DNA from: Thermoplasmata archaeon
Lineage (GTDB): Archaea; Thermoplasmatota; Thermoplasmata; Thermoplasmatales; Thermoplasmataceae
DNA length: 57,780 nt
Reading direction: 5' to 3'
Assembly (NCBI GenBank): GCA_021818675.1
Contig: JAKATR010000029.1
Coordinates: forward strand, 1 to 57,780
The translations under genes were made by a program, and so were the position numbers. Positions 18,164 through 26,998 of the stretch are shown in pieces; the stretch's first letter is position 1; every line of letters begins with the position of its first letter. The notes beneath the pieces were generated by a model. That model did no database searches and was not told the DNA's origin. It was given only the letters and a program-made list of their open reading frames with translations.

Positions 18164-19447
18164 ATGGCGAAATCTGATTCAATGAGAAACGAAGTTCTTA
18201 TGGCTCTGCGTTCATTTATCATAGCCGCAGGAGCTTCCGCAGCAGCAACATTTGTAGGCGTATATGGTGTTTTCATAGGCGCAACTGCCGTGGATATGGG
18301 ATGGTTGCAATCCACCTCTAATGCCATAAGCAATTCAGGTCAGCTTATCTGGGGAAGGATCAGCGACAGAGTTGGAAAGAGGGCGCCGTTCATCATAATA
18401 GCCAGTATTGCAAGTGCAATTTTATGGCTGTACATGGCTTTCATAACTTCACCGGTTGTGCTTATTCTCACATATGCCCTGTTATCTTTGTTCGGAGCCA
18501 TGATAGCAATTAACTGGTATTCTCTAATAGCTGACAATATTTCCTCTCAGGGCAGGGGTCATTTTCTGTCCAGAATAAATAATATAGCGTCAATTGGAAC
18601 CATCATTGCTGTTCTTGTTATGATAATATTTTTTAGCGGAGATGTCTCTTCAGATATTCTCATCCCCTTTGGTGCAGCTTCCGCTTCATATGTTGCATCG
18701 GCAATCATCGCATACAGATTCAAAGAGGCGAAATCAGCCCCTAAAATGTCATCTAAAATCAGGAACACCTTCCATGAGATGAAAAAAAATTCTGTTTTCT
18801 ATAGATATTTTACAGCAACTAATGTTCAGTCACTTTTCTGGTCAATGGCCTGGCCAATGTTTCCAATCACGGTCGTTTCAATTATGAATTTTTCCCTTGC
18901 AACTATTGGCCTTCTCACGGTAGTTTCACTTCTCTCCAGCATTGCAGGACAATTTGTTTTAGGGAGACTTGTTGATAAGGTTGATCGTGTGCCACTCATA
19001 TTTCTCAACAGGGTTATGCTTTGTCTCATACCAATTATGTACGCGTTTTTCATAAATTTTAGAGAGTTTCTTCTTCTTGAAGTATACAGTGGTTTTGTTG
19101 GAGCTATTCAAAGCACTGTTATGGTCTCATATATGATGGATATTGTACCAATGAACCAGAAGGCAGAATATATGTCTCTGGTAAATGGGGTCAATGGAGG
19201 TATATATTTTGTGGGCGCTCTCATAGGTGGATATATGTTAAGTTTTTTCATAACATTGTATCCTCTTCGTGAAGCTCTTATTTTTTCGTATATTATAGTA
19301 TTCGTGGGAAGATTCCTTTCGTCTCTTCTCTTTCTAAGAATCAAAGAACCAAACAGGAGAACCAATAGTGGCCTAGGTATCTACTCAATTATATTTCGGC
19401 AAAAGGACCCTGGAATTCCCTCAGGCGGAATAATCAAACCAAAGTGA
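18164..19447 (+). CDS. MFS transporter
   Basis: A 427-residue carrier with about 12 hydrophobic segments. The loop after helix 2 contains GRISDRVGKRAPF, a good motif A, and the equivalent in the second half is GRLVDKVDRVPLI. The first segment is long and Ala/Gly-rich. The C-terminal tail (FRQKDPGIPSGGIIKPK) is hydrophilic. The substrate is unknown; the sequence does not match a sugar or drug subfamily that I can name. It follows the MMPL gene by 65 bp but has its own promoter-like element. Confidence 0.82.
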   Translation: MAKSDSMRNEVLMALRSFIIAAGASAAATFVGVYGVFIGATAVDMGWLQSTSNAISNSGQLIWGRISDRVGKRAPFIIIASIASAILWLYMAFITSPVVLILTYALLSLFGAMIAINWYSLIADNISSQGRGHFLSRINNIASIGTIIAVLVMIIFFSGDVSSDILIPFGAASASYVASAIIAYRFKEAKSAPKMSSKIRNTFHEMKKNSVFYRYFTATNVQSLFWSMAWPMFPITVVSIMNFSLATIGLLTVVSLLSSIAGQFVLGRLVDKVDRVPLIFLNRVMLCLIPIMYAFFINFREFLLLEVYSGFVGAIQSTVMVSYMMDIVPMNQKAEYMSLVNGVNGGIYFVGALIGGYMLSFFITLYPLREALIFSYIIVFVGRFLSSLLFLRIKEPNRRTNSGLGIYSIIFRQKDPGIPSGGIIKPK

Positions 19448-19488
19448 TTGAAGAAGCATAATTGTCAAAATGAAAGCATTTTCAATTC

Positions 19489-21162
19489 TTAATTCCTCTT
19501 TTCCATCCACTTTAATGCGCCAGCATTAGAAATGAGATCTTCTGATAATCTGCTATTTTTCAGGATATTTTTCTGGTAATAAACTTCAGCCATGTTCAAA
19601 AGGCTTTCCATATCCTCATGGTTCTTAGCTGAATAAGATATGCAAAACATCAGAGTTGAGGCAACCATATGACCCATCATATTCAAAATGTCTTTGGAAT
19701 AAAGCTCCACATTACTTTGTAAAAGTAGGTGATCCACATCCATTTTCATTTCTTCAATAGATTCCTTTAATCGTCCCTTAGTTTTATCATCCTCAATATT
19801 TTCTAATAAATCATAAAGAACCTTATAAAGTGAAATATGTACCTTCTTTTTCAATATTGCCTCAAGCATATCAAGTGCCTGAATATTACTGGTACCTTCC
19901 CAAATAGATGTTACAATAGCATCTCTGTGAAACTTTGCGATTGGAAATTCCTCGAAGAACCCTATACCACCAAAAATTTCCATTGCGTATCTGGTTATCG
20001 CTGTAGAAGTTTCTGCAGCTATATTCTTTGATAGGTGAGACAGTAATCTTGCCATGTTATAGCTATCTGAATATGGTGGTTCCTCATTACATGAATTGGA
20101 GAATTTCATTGCTGCAAAGAGAGATAGGAACATTGAGCCCTCCAGTTCAGATTCAAGTTCAATAAAATCCCTTCTAAGGAGAGGATGTTCTATTATTTTT
20201 TTCCCAAAGGAAGTACGTTCGTTTGCATACAGATATGCTTCCCACAGGGCCTTTCTGGCAATCCCGCATGCCGCAAGAGCATCATCTATCCTGGAAATTG
20301 TAAGAACCTCCATTGCATAATATATTCCTTTATTCAGGTTACCGAGAGGGAAAGCTATTGTGTCCCTGAATTCAACTTCACCTGTTGGAACTGCTGTTGT
20401 CCCAAGTTTTTCTTTCAACCTTCTAATCTCATAGTTAGGTTTATTTTCTAAATTAAGAGCGGGGACAAAAAAAAGACCAATGTTTCTTACTCCATATCCT
20501 TCCTTAACCTTGGCAGTTACAATTGCCCCATCTGCCAGACCTGCATCACTTGCAAAATATTTATCTGAACCTCGTAGTGTCCATCCGGTTCCTGTTTTAA
20601 TTGCAACTGTTGTGTTATTCCCCAGATCACTTCCTCCCTGTATCTCACTATAGTAAGTTGCCCCCAGCCATCCTTCAGAACCTGCAATATAAAACGGAAA
20701 ATATTGGTTTTTTAAAAGAGCATCCCCATATTTGGAAATAGCATAAGCGGTTTGTGCTGTTAATGTTAAAGTACAAAATAAACCCGAATCAGAAATTATG
20801 TATCCGGAAATAAAGTGATAGATCCATGGAAACTCTCCAGAAGAACTCTTGCTTACAACACCAAAACCTAATAGTTTTTTTAGAGCTCGTTCATGGTCAG
20901 GGGATATTCTTACATAATCTATTCTTTTACCCAGAATACTCCACGTTTGGAGCTTTGGCTTGGACCCATGATCGATGAAATCTGCTGATTCAATCATTTC
21001 TTCTGAAACATATTTTCCTAACTCTATGAGATCTTTGTCAGGAATAAAATTAAAAAAATGAAGTGCACCGTTCAAAGGCATGTCGCTCTTGGCATAATTC
21101 AGTCCCTTGCTTAAAAATAGCTCCGAGAATTGATTCCTCATTTTAAAATATCTAGTCTGCAT
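19489..21162 (-). CDS. AidB-like acyl-CoA dehydrogenase
   Basis: A 557-residue flavoenzyme of the acyl-CoA dehydrogenase superfamily. Its length and motifs fit the AidB branch (about 540 residues) rather than classical enzymes (about 390). YSEIQGGSDLGNNTT (about 176-190) matches the AidB FAD loop. RTSFGKKIIEHPLLRRD (about 326-342) and MEIFGGIGFFEEFPIAKFHR (about 402-421) are superfamily motifs, followed by TSIWEGTSNIQALDML, where Glu is the usual base position. The extra C-terminal domain of about 110 residues is helical. The role may be oxidation of branched acyl-CoA or a stress function; E. coli AidB protects DNA. It is monocistronic. Confidence 0.84.
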   Translation of the reverse strand: MQTRYFKMRNQFSELFLSKGLNYAKSDMPLNGALHFFNFIPDKDLIELGKYVSEEMIESADFIDHGSKPKLQTWSILGKRIDYVRISPDHERALKKLLGFGVVSKSSSGEFPWIYHFISGYIISDSGLFCTLTLTAQTAYAISKYGDALLKNQYFPFYIAGSEGWLGATYYSEIQGGSDLGNNTTVAIKTGTGWTLRGSDKYFASDAGLADGAIVTAKVKEGYGVRNIGLFFVPALNLENKPNYEIRRLKEKLGTTAVPTGEVEFRDTIAFPLGNLNKGIYYAMEVLTISRIDDALAACGIARKALWEAYLYANERTSFGKKIIEHPLLRRDFIELESELEGSMFLSLFAAMKFSNSCNEEPPYSDSYNMARLLSHLSKNIAAETSTAITRYAMEIFGGIGFFEEFPIAKFHRDAIVTSIWEGTSNIQALDMLEAILKKKVHISLYKVLYDLLENIEDDKTKGRLKESIEEMKMDVDHLLLQSNVELYSKDILNMMGHMVASTLMFCISYSAKNHEDMESLLNMAEVYYQKNILKNSRLSEDLISNAGALKWMEKRN

Positions 21163-21485
21163 ATAATACCTTTGTTGTTGTCAGTAAAGGTTATGTCTCT
21201 TTAATTTCTAATGTTTAATAGAAAAAATCATGATTGCATCTTATGGTATAAGAGTATAATTATCGCAATTTAAAAATTTGGTAATCAGGATCATTGTTTC
21301 AACAGGTTATCCTCAACTTTGAATTTTTGATTTGGTGATAACCATGTCAATAAATTGATGAAATCCTCAGATTGCATTACAAAGTGTGCTACGATTTGTC
21401 TTTAAGATACTATCATGGTGGAAATTATGACCTTTACTATCACAGAACTGGAACACCCTATAAAATAAGTGGTGAGATTCCCAAA
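21163..21485. other. Non-coding stretch before tRNA-Val
   Basis: This 323-bp interval holds no gene I can support. It has no clear inverted repeat and no convincing ORF. The region lies downstream of the 3' end of the minus-strand tRNA-Val, where integrated elements often sit, but I saw no second copy of the tRNA 3' half that would mark an attachment site. Confidence 0.5.
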
Positions 21486-21558
21486 TGGGCTTGGCCGGAT
21501 TTGAACCGGCGACCTCCGCTGTGTGAGAGCGACATCATAACCGCTAGACTACAAGCCC
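21486..21558 (-). tRNA. tRNA-Val (CAC anticodon)
   Basis: The minus strand folds into a complete cloverleaf. The acceptor stem GGGCTTG pairs perfectly with CAAGCCC, the anticodon stem-loop is TCGCT-CTCACAC-AGCGG with anticodon CAC, and the T arm is GCCGG-TTCAAAT-CCGGC. The discriminator is A, as expected for valine. There is no intron and no encoded CCA. A TATA-like AAATTATAAC lies about 25 bp upstream on the minus strand. It is 73 nt including the discriminator. Confidence 0.95.
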
Positions 21559-21772
21559 TTTGAAGGGATAATTTCTTTCAGGTTATAATTTTTACAGTAC
21601 ATTATGAATGTTGTTTATAGATATTATTCAATAATGCAAATTGCATATGTTTACTCCCATATTGAATGACGTAGTTTTAATTACTAAAAAAGCATTTTCA
21701 ATCCGTATTATTACTAATGCGAAATATTTTAGCAGATCAAAAGATTAATACAGCCGTTCTTGATCGTTTATT

Positions 21773-23197
21773 ATGAATAAAATTGGAGCCATAATAGCAA
21801 TTGTGGTCGTATTGATAGTAGTAGTAAGTGGAAGCCTTGTTTTATCTGGCATTATCAAACTGCCGAGTTCAAGTTCAAGCTCGAGTACGACAACAAGCGT
21901 GAATTCGAATACTCTTAATTCAAACGTGCAGGAAAAGGCACCCAATGTTGTAAGTTCAACAGTAGTGAACAGTTCACTGGGAGGCCAATGGACTCAAAAG
22001 GCCGGTGCATCAGGAACAGCATCAAATTTATCATCAGCTGGTTCGATTACATCATTTGGCATGATAGGTCCAAGTTCTACTCCATATAAAGCAGATTTGA
22101 GCGTTGCTGTACGAGGAATTACTAATCCCCAGTTTGATATAATTACGCCTATGACGATGAGTACACAGAATTTTAACCCCTCAAACGCAACAATTAAACA
22201 ATTTGAAGCAAACCTGTATGAACCCTCAGGGAATGGGTTTGCAGCTCTAGGTTATATACAGTTTACTAACTCAACGGTTGCATCATATATATATCAATAC
22301 ATGAATGCGTCTGCACATTCATCTTATAACTATACAAGTGGAACAGGCCAGAAAATATTCCTCACCAATGGCGTGAACTATTTATATCAATGGACGCAAC
22401 AGGCATTTGGAACAAACAATATACTTTGGAACCTTTCAATTACAGTTAGCTTGGATAATTCATATATAATAGGAATCTTCTACTTTACCCCTGATAATTT
22501 GAGTCAGGGCCATTTTACAAGTCTGCTTAATGCAGAAATATCCAAGCTATCAAATCCGTCGTCTAATGTCATAAATAACGTATTTCTCACAACTGCACAG
22601 GTGGATACACAAACAAATATGAATTTTGTTCAGGGAGTAAGTTTAATTGTAGGAATAAGTAACGGAACGCAGATGTTTAACGAATATGCAAATGCATATA
22701 ATTTGAAGCAAAGCATATCAAGCCCCAGTGAACATCTCCTAATCAATGACACAATCGGAAATCTAACACTAATTGGATTCTCAGAATATGTAGCAGGAGA
22801 GTTTAATTATTCTTCGACAAATGGAGGTATGTCTGGATCTATGCCAATTTTAACTATGGTAGGAATGGCAAACTTTACCAACACAAATATCCCTTACAGT
22901 ATCTTCTTGGGAATTGATAGTGCGGCAACCCAAAACTCCCAGACATCAGCAAACACTTCAACAGGAACAATAAGCTATGGAAATCTTGGATCTGGACAGT
23001 ATTTATATATTCATGGCCCTGCAACTACTACTACTTTTTACAATGGGCAAAGTTATCAAACTGAATCTTTTGGAAATGCATCAGCAATTTTCAGTTATGA
23101 TGGTTCCTTTGTTACTGTGATATTCTATGTGGGACACTATGCCCTGAGTAAAACTGCGGTTCTTAACCTTCTCAGTGATGAATACTCATACCTTTAA
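21773..23197 (+). CDS. Membrane-anchored exported protein, Ser/Thr-rich, function unknown
   Basis: A 474-residue protein with one N-terminal hydrophobic helix (AIIAIVVVLIVVVSGSLVL, residues 6-24), then a poly-Ser/Thr linker and a large soluble part. More than ten N-glycosylation sequons (such as NSTV, NASA, NYTS, NLSI, NLSQ, NGTQ, NDTI, NYSS, NFTN, NTST) suggest exposure on the outside of the cell and S-layer-type glycosylation. No catalytic motif is recognisable. The fold could be a beta-rich binding protein. Its 3' end overlaps the end of the ABC ATPase gene by 26 bp, tail to tail. Its closeness to an ABC operon with another exported protein suggests a shared surface role, but this is inference. 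Confidence 0.78.
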   Translation: MNKIGAIIAIVVVLIVVVSGSLVLSGIIKLPSSSSSSSTTTSVNSNTLNSNVQEKAPNVVSSTVVNSSLGGQWTQKAGASGTASNLSSAGSITSFGMIGPSSTPYKADLSVAVRGITNPQFDIITPMTMSTQNFNPSNATIKQFEANLYEPSGNGFAALGYIQFTNSTVASYIYQYMNASAHSSYNYTSGTGQKIFLTNGVNYLYQWTQQAFGTNNILWNLSITVSLDNSYIIGIFYFTPDNLSQGHFTSLLNAEISKLSNPSSNVINNVFLTTAQVDTQTNMNFVQGVSLIVGISNGTQMFNEYANAYNLKQSISSPSEHLLINDTIGNLTLIGFSEYVAGEFNYSSTNGGMSGSMPILTMVGMANFTNTNIPYSIFLGIDSAATQNSQTSANTSTGTISYGNLGSGQYLYIHGPATTTTFYNGQSYQTESFGNASAIFSYDGSFVTVIFYVGHYALSKTAVLNLLSDEYSYL

Positions 23198-24077
23198 TTT
23201 TTAAAATATCCAAATATTTCCTTTTTAAAATAGAATAATCATTTATTTTTTTAACTTTATAGTCCTGTGAATTCAGCTCCCTGATTAGTGAAATTATTTC
23301 TTCGTTTTCCCCCAGATCGACTATAATTTCATTTCCAAGGACCTCATATTCTTTTGATAATGAGAGATTCGATTGCACGTCGCGTGATAGTGTTATTATT
23401 TTTTTATTCCCGAAATGATCCATTGCAACGATTTCCTCTATTTTCCCATCTATAAGTATGATTACTTTATTGCAGAATTTTTCAAGCAAACCCAAATCGT
23501 GAGATGCCATTACAAGGATCTTATTTTTTCCGTTTGATATTTTATTGATTATATTGTCTAGAACTACTTCACCTAAAATATCAAGATTGTCCAAAGGCTC
23601 ATCAAGCAAAACTATGTCTGGATTTCCAATAATGGCAGCCCCGAGAGATAATCTCTTTAATTCTCCCGTTGAATATGTGTTTATAAGCGCATTTCCTTTC
23701 TTAACCAGTCCTGTTTCATCAAGTACTGATTTTACCTCTACTTTAATTCCAACATCTGATCCTCTTCTGATGCTGTCAATGAAATTAAGAAGATGACTGC
23801 CTGATACAAACTGATAAAACCGGGGATTCTCAATAAGCGATCCTATTCTTTTTACTGCGTTTTTCTTTTCCTCCCTAATATTTATACCATTTATTTTAAT
23901 TTCACCATCAAAGAATTCAACTGAACCAGACAATAATTTCAAAATCGTTGATTTTCCAGCACCATTAGGACCTAAAAGTCCAATTATATTCGGAGATTCT
24001 ATATTGAGTTGTTTTATTTCTAGGGTTTTTTCTGGTCCCATATTTTTTTTTAGATTTTTAACAACAATACTGCTCAT
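23172..24077 (-). CDS. ABC transporter ATP-binding protein
   Basis: A 301-residue ABC ATPase. Walker A is GPNGAGKST (about 36-44), the Q-loop region follows, the signature is YSTGELKRLSLGAAI (about 141-155), Walker B is IVLLDEPLDNLDI, and the H-loop is ASHD. The C-terminal 85 residues form an extra domain as in ABC-2 exporters. It overlaps the permease gene by 4 nt (ATGA) and is last in a three-gene operon (25718 to 23172). Its signature begins YSTGE rather than LSGGQ, as in CcmA/NatA-type exporters. Confidence 0.93.
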   Translation of the reverse strand: MSSIVVKNLKKNMGPEKTLEIKQLNIESPNIIGLLGPNGAGKSTILKLLSGSVEFFDGEIKINGINIREEKKNAVKRIGSLIENPRFYQFVSGSHLLNFIDSIRRGSDVGIKVEVKSVLDETGLVKKGNALINTYSTGELKRLSLGAAIIGNPDIVLLDEPLDNLDILGEVVLDNIINKISNGKNKILVMASHDLGLLEKFCNKVIILIDGKIEEIVAMDHFGNKKIITLSRDVQSNLSLSKEYEVLGNEIIVDLGENEEIISLIRELNSQDYKVKKINDYSILKRKYLDILKIKGMSIHH

Positions 24078-24910
24078 TTAACAATCCCCCTTCTTAGAAA
24101 CATCAGATACGCGATAAACAAAAAACAGCCTGAATATGCCAATAATATTTCTAATGAGTACAAAATTTGCCAAATAGGGGCTGGAGATATAGATCCACCA
24201 TAATATAGAACATATGGATCAAGATTCATAAAAACACGATAAACTATTCTGTCTGCGTTGGTCTTAATCAACAAAGGATTCAATCCGGAGGCTTGAAAGA
24301 TCAATGAAAGTATGTCCATGACTACAATGTATAATATTAAATACGAAATGTATGCATTTGACTGTTTTGAAAAGAAGGTACTCACTGCAATTCCCATGGA
24401 AACATCTGAGAATGTGAGCAATAGCGCTAGAAAATAATAGGTAACAAAATTTAAAGAAGGAAGAGTTTGAAACGCTATTATAAAAGAAAGAAACTGAATA
24501 GATATATATATTGTGACAATAGTTGCTGTCGCGATAAACGATGAGATCAATTTTCCAAGAAGGATCACTTCCCTTGATACTGGCAGCGAAAAAAGCTGAT
24601 ATATTGTTTTCTGCTCCAACTCATAGGATATTGAACCTGCAGCAAAGAATGCAGCCCCGAGGATTGGTAAATAAATGAATATGTTCCCCCATATAAAATT
24701 AAATGTTGCTTCTTTCAATTGCTCGGGCAAATACAATGAAATCCCCCCCTCCTGAACAAAACTTTGAATTATTGATCCAAAAGTAAAAAATGTAAGAATA
24801 AACATAAGGAGCGATATGACGATAGTTAGAAACGCCATAAAGGCAAATGCACGGGAGTTCCAGAAGTTCAATGTAAAAAAACCAGATATTTTTTTGAGTT
24901 CGAAAAGCAT
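24074..24910 (-). CDS. ABC-2 type permease
   Basis: A 278-residue membrane protein with six predicted helices: about 20-45, 80-100, 125-155, 160-180, 185-210 and 245-270. SYELEQKTIYQLFSLPVSRE (about 98-117) is the cytoplasmic elbow typical of ABC-2 permeases, with the E-x-G/K-T-x-x-x-L-x-S-x-P-V-S-R pattern. It overlaps the ATPase gene by 4 nt and starts 4 nt after the exported protein gene. The set most likely extrudes a compound or assists surface assembly. Confidence 0.87.
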   Translation of the reverse strand: MLFELKKISGFFTLNFWNSRAFAFMAFLTIVISLLMFILTFFTFGSIIQSFVQEGGISLYLPEQLKEATFNFIWGNIFIYLPILGAAFFAAGSISYELEQKTIYQLFSLPVSREVILLGKLISSFIATATIVTIYISIQFLSFIIAFQTLPSLNFVTYYFLALLLTFSDVSMGIAVSTFFSKQSNAYISYLILYIVVMDILSLIFQASGLNPLLIKTNADRIVYRVFMNLDPYVLYYGGSISPAPIWQILYSLEILLAYSGCFLFIAYLMFLRRGIVK

Positions 24911-24914
24911 TTCT

Positions 24915-25718
24915 TTACCCTATCCCTGCTGACAATATTATTTTTGCAATAGATTCGAGTCCATTAACGTTCCCTATTGATATCCTTAGTTCTAACTTCT
25001 GGCCTACTGGAGGATATACCAATACATAAGAAGGTAAAATAGCAATGAGATAAATATAAATTTTATTTACGTTGACTGAATTATTGAACATAATTGAAAC
25101 AAAAAATGCATTGTAGGAAAGATTGGCACTTATAAATCCAACTGGAGTGCCGTGTTGAGGCATATATAAAAGTGAGAATTGTGAAGAGGTGTCTATAAAG
25201 TTCTCTAAGCCCGTCTTGCCTCCTTGATTTTTTGAGTAGGCTGTCAGCGCCTCTTCTATAGCTCTGAGTTTTCCCAATACATCTATACTGGGAAGTGGAT
25301 TGGAGAAATAAAATGTATTACCAATATTCAGTTTCTGGTAAAGCCCTAATGAACTGTTTGACACATTTAAATCCTTTGGAGCAACGGTAATTTTATAGAT
25401 TGGGTATCCCCGCACCGATGAAATATAAGCCAGTGTGATGTTATCCCTGATCTCACTGGAAAAAACTGTTGAAATGCCTCCAAATTGATTTACTGGTAAA
25501 TTAATGACTGTTCCGCTGGTGCTACTGGTCACAAAGGTAAATTCTTTTATGTTTCCCACATCACTGTAAAAAATAAGTGTTGAATTTTCAGGTATAAAAT
25601 AAAATGGGTTACTTAATTCATTAACCTTATTGCCAGAATATGAGATAGAAAGCGTCATTCCCGCCATAAATAGAGAAAATACTACCAGAGCAGAAATAAT
25701 TTTATATTTATATCTCAC
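24915..25718 (-). CDS. Membrane-anchored exported protein in ABC operon, function unknown
   Basis: A 267-residue protein with an N-terminal hydrophobic segment (IISALVVFSLFMAGMTLSIS, about 7-26) and a large external part bearing several sequons (NSTL, NITL, NVSN, NSSL, NLSY, NNSV). A second hydrophobic stretch (IYIYLIAILPSYVLVYPP, about 222-239) lies near the C-terminus. No family was recognised. It is the first gene of the operon with the permease and ATPase, so it may be an accessory or cargo-handling subunit. The start is GTG; TATA-like TTTATTAAAT lies about 25 bp upstream on the minus strand (near 25738-25750). Confidence 0.75.
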   Translation of the reverse strand: MRYKYKIISALVVFSLFMAGMTLSISYSGNKVNELSNPFYFIPENSTLIFYSDVGNIKEFTFVTSSTSGTVINLPVNQFGGISTVFSSEIRDNITLAYISSVRGYPIYKITVAPKDLNVSNSSLGLYQKLNIGNTFYFSNPLPSIDVLGKLRAIEEALTAYSKNQGGKTGLENFIDTSSQFSLLYMPQHGTPVGFISANLSYNAFFVSIMFNNSVNVNKIYIYLIAILPSYVLVYPPVGQKLELRISIGNVNGLESIAKIILSAGIG

Positions 25719-25836
25719 AATTTCCCATATAATTAGATTTAATAAATTTGTTCAACCGTAGTCAAATGATTTTTTTAAAAACAGATGATGACCCAAATTA
25801 AATATTCCAAGTGCAGTTAATCAGTTCCCAAAAATA

Positions 25837-25852
25837 CTATGGCGGCAACAGG
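25837..25852 (+). repeat. Left terminal inverted repeat of MITE-like element
   Basis: CTATGGCGGCAACAGG. It pairs with 26003-26018 with one mismatch, C to A at position 13. Confidence 0.85.
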
Positions 25853-26002
25853 ATGTCATGTCGTTTTCTGATATTTCTCAGTAATTTACCACGTTTTCAT
25901 GCAATTTCCTGTGTGGGCAAACTTACCTAACACCCTTGACTGTTGCGATTGTCTCGGTTCTTACAGGTCTGGGCAGCAGAATCTGTGTCAAATTTCTAAC
26001 AA

Positions 26003-26018
26003 CCTTTTGCCGCCATAG
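26003..26018 (-). repeat. Right terminal inverted repeat of MITE-like element
   Basis: CCTTTTGCCGCCATAG on the plus strand; the complement reads CTATGGCGGCAAAAGG. It is directly followed by the right copy of the CAAAAATA target duplication. Confidence 0.85.
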
Positions 26019-26054
26019 CAAAAATAGAAAGATATATTTGTTATTAATTCAATT

Positions 26055-26684
26055 ATGTTTATGGAAACTTTTGAAGTTATAGAACATTCCATAAATTCAA
26101 ATTTAGAGAAGGGACAGAAAGAAATCATAGGTATTGAATATATAAAACCAACTTATATAAAGGGCATAATCTCGTCCGAGATAAAGAAGGGGGATAAAAT
26201 TAATGTTGAAAATGATAAGATATATAAGAACGGAAAGGAGATAGGACATGTTATTATTAATAAGAGTTCATCCGATGTGGTTTTGGATACCAGCCATGAC
26301 ATAAAATATACGGGTGGTTATTCAATTGATGGCAAGACAATCTATCTGGATGAACATTTTCCTAAAATTCTCAAGGTTGAAGGTAAGGATATCGATACAA
26401 CTGCCACGATTGGTCTGCACCACGAACTGCCTGAGAAATGGCTTTCTGACAATGATTTCGAATACCCATATGCGCATGAAGTCGCCACAGGCATTGAAAA
26501 GAAGTATGTTGAGTATCTTGGAGTTACATGGAAAGGGTACTGTGAGCAAGTGGACAAATACCTGAGGAAGGTCTATAGTCAGAAATTAAGAGAATCTCCT
26601 GCTTCCCTGGATCTGGCACCATATCTATATTGCAGAGATAGGGAAGCCTTGAAAGAAATCAGGGAGAGCGAACCAGAAAAATAA
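26055..26684 (+). CDS. Uncharacterised protein with HxE and AHE...E motifs, possible metal-binding
   Basis: A 209-residue cytoplasmic protein with no named family that I am sure of. The N-terminal half is beta-rich and charged (KGDKINVENDKIYKNGKEIG). The C-terminal half has a run of conserved-looking residues: YLDEHFPK (about 96-103), GLHHELPEKWL (about 120-130), YPYAHEVATGIEKKYVE (about 137-153), then TWKGYCEQVDKYLR. The HHE/HE pattern resembles small phage-associated proteins with an HE-x-x-E then AH-x-x-AT-x-x-E layout, which may bind a divalent metal. TATA-like GATATATTTG at 26031-26040 favours Met3 (26061) as a leaderless start. A MITE sits just upstream. Confidence 0.7.
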   Translation: MFMETFEVIEHSINSNLEKGQKEIIGIEYIKPTYIKGIISSEIKKGDKINVENDKIYKNGKEIGHVIINKSSSDVVLDTSHDIKYTGGYSIDGKTIYLDEHFPKILKVEGKDIDTTATIGLHHELPEKWLSDNDFEYPYAHEVATGIEKKYVEYLGVTWKGYCEQVDKYLRKVYSQKLRESPASLDLAPYLYCRDREALKEIRESEPEK

Positions 26685-26998
26685 ATTGCCATACAATTTT
26701 TGTTTCAGATCAATTTCGTTTATTCCCGGTGTGCATATTTCGCAAAAATAGAGAAACTCTTCCCACATCATAATTTAGATTCTCCACTATCTTATCTCCT
26801 GCAGGTCTCTTTTTCAACATAAATCCGTTCTTTGTAGCCAAAAATAAATATGACTTATTCTTCATATCAATGCCAAGACATATTCCACTATTTTCAATTA
26901 GATATTTTATGAAGAATTTCTCTGAATAGAATTTCATCTAAACCTATAAATGCAGTTCAAATAGATTTATTTTAGCATATGTTATTTGTTTCATATAA
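26685..26998. other. Intergenic region with one doubtful small gene and a promoter
   Basis: The 314-bp interval holds the weak ORF at 26710-26937 (minus). A TATA-like TTTATTTTAG near 26968-26977 sits about 26 bp before the methyltransferase ATG at 26999. No RNA gene or repeat was seen. Confidence 0.4.
26710..26937 (-). CDS. Hypothetical small protein (75 aa)
   Basis: A 75-residue frame with ordinary protein-like composition: GICLGIDMKNKSYLFLATK then GFMLKKRPAGDKIVENLNYD and VGRVSLFLRN. It begins with ATG and fills an otherwise empty interval. No Shine-Dalgarno is seen, and CATTTATAGG is only about 13 bp upstream, too near to be its TATA box; a weaker AT-rich stretch lies about 33 bp upstream. 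No domain was recognised. It may be a real orphan gene or a chance ORF. Confidence 0.42.
   Translation of the reverse strand: MKFYSEKFFIKYLIENSGICLGIDMKNKSYLFLATKNGFMLKKRPAGDKIVENLNYDVGRVSLFLRNMHTGNKRN

Larger units (their letters stand above)
25829..26026. mobile_element. MITE-like non-autonomous element with 8-bp target duplication
   Basis: A 182-bp element spans 25837-26018. Its ends are inverted repeats: CTATGGCGGCAACAGG at 25837-25852 and CCTTTTGCCGCCATAG at 26003-26018, which pair at 15 of 16 positions. Immediately outside are identical 8-bp direct repeats CAAAAATA (25829-25836 and 26019-26026). This is the exact geometry of a transposed DNA element with target-site duplication. There is no transposase; the longest frame inside is about 30 codons. 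Families with 8-bp duplications include IS1595, ISH1-like IS5 and others, so the parent is not named. It lies between the divergent promoters of the ABC operon and the 26055 gene. Confidence 0.85.

Noticed and set aside
21372-21563. Plus-strand ORF of 63 codons across tRNA-Val
   Set aside because: Its end (WPDLNRRPPLCE) is the usual antisense translation of a tRNA gene; the rest has no support.
21870-21900. Simple repeat (AGTTCAAGTTCAAGCTCGAG) as a mobile or CRISPR repeat
   Set aside because: It encodes the poly-Ser linker of the exported protein and is a coding low-complexity tract.
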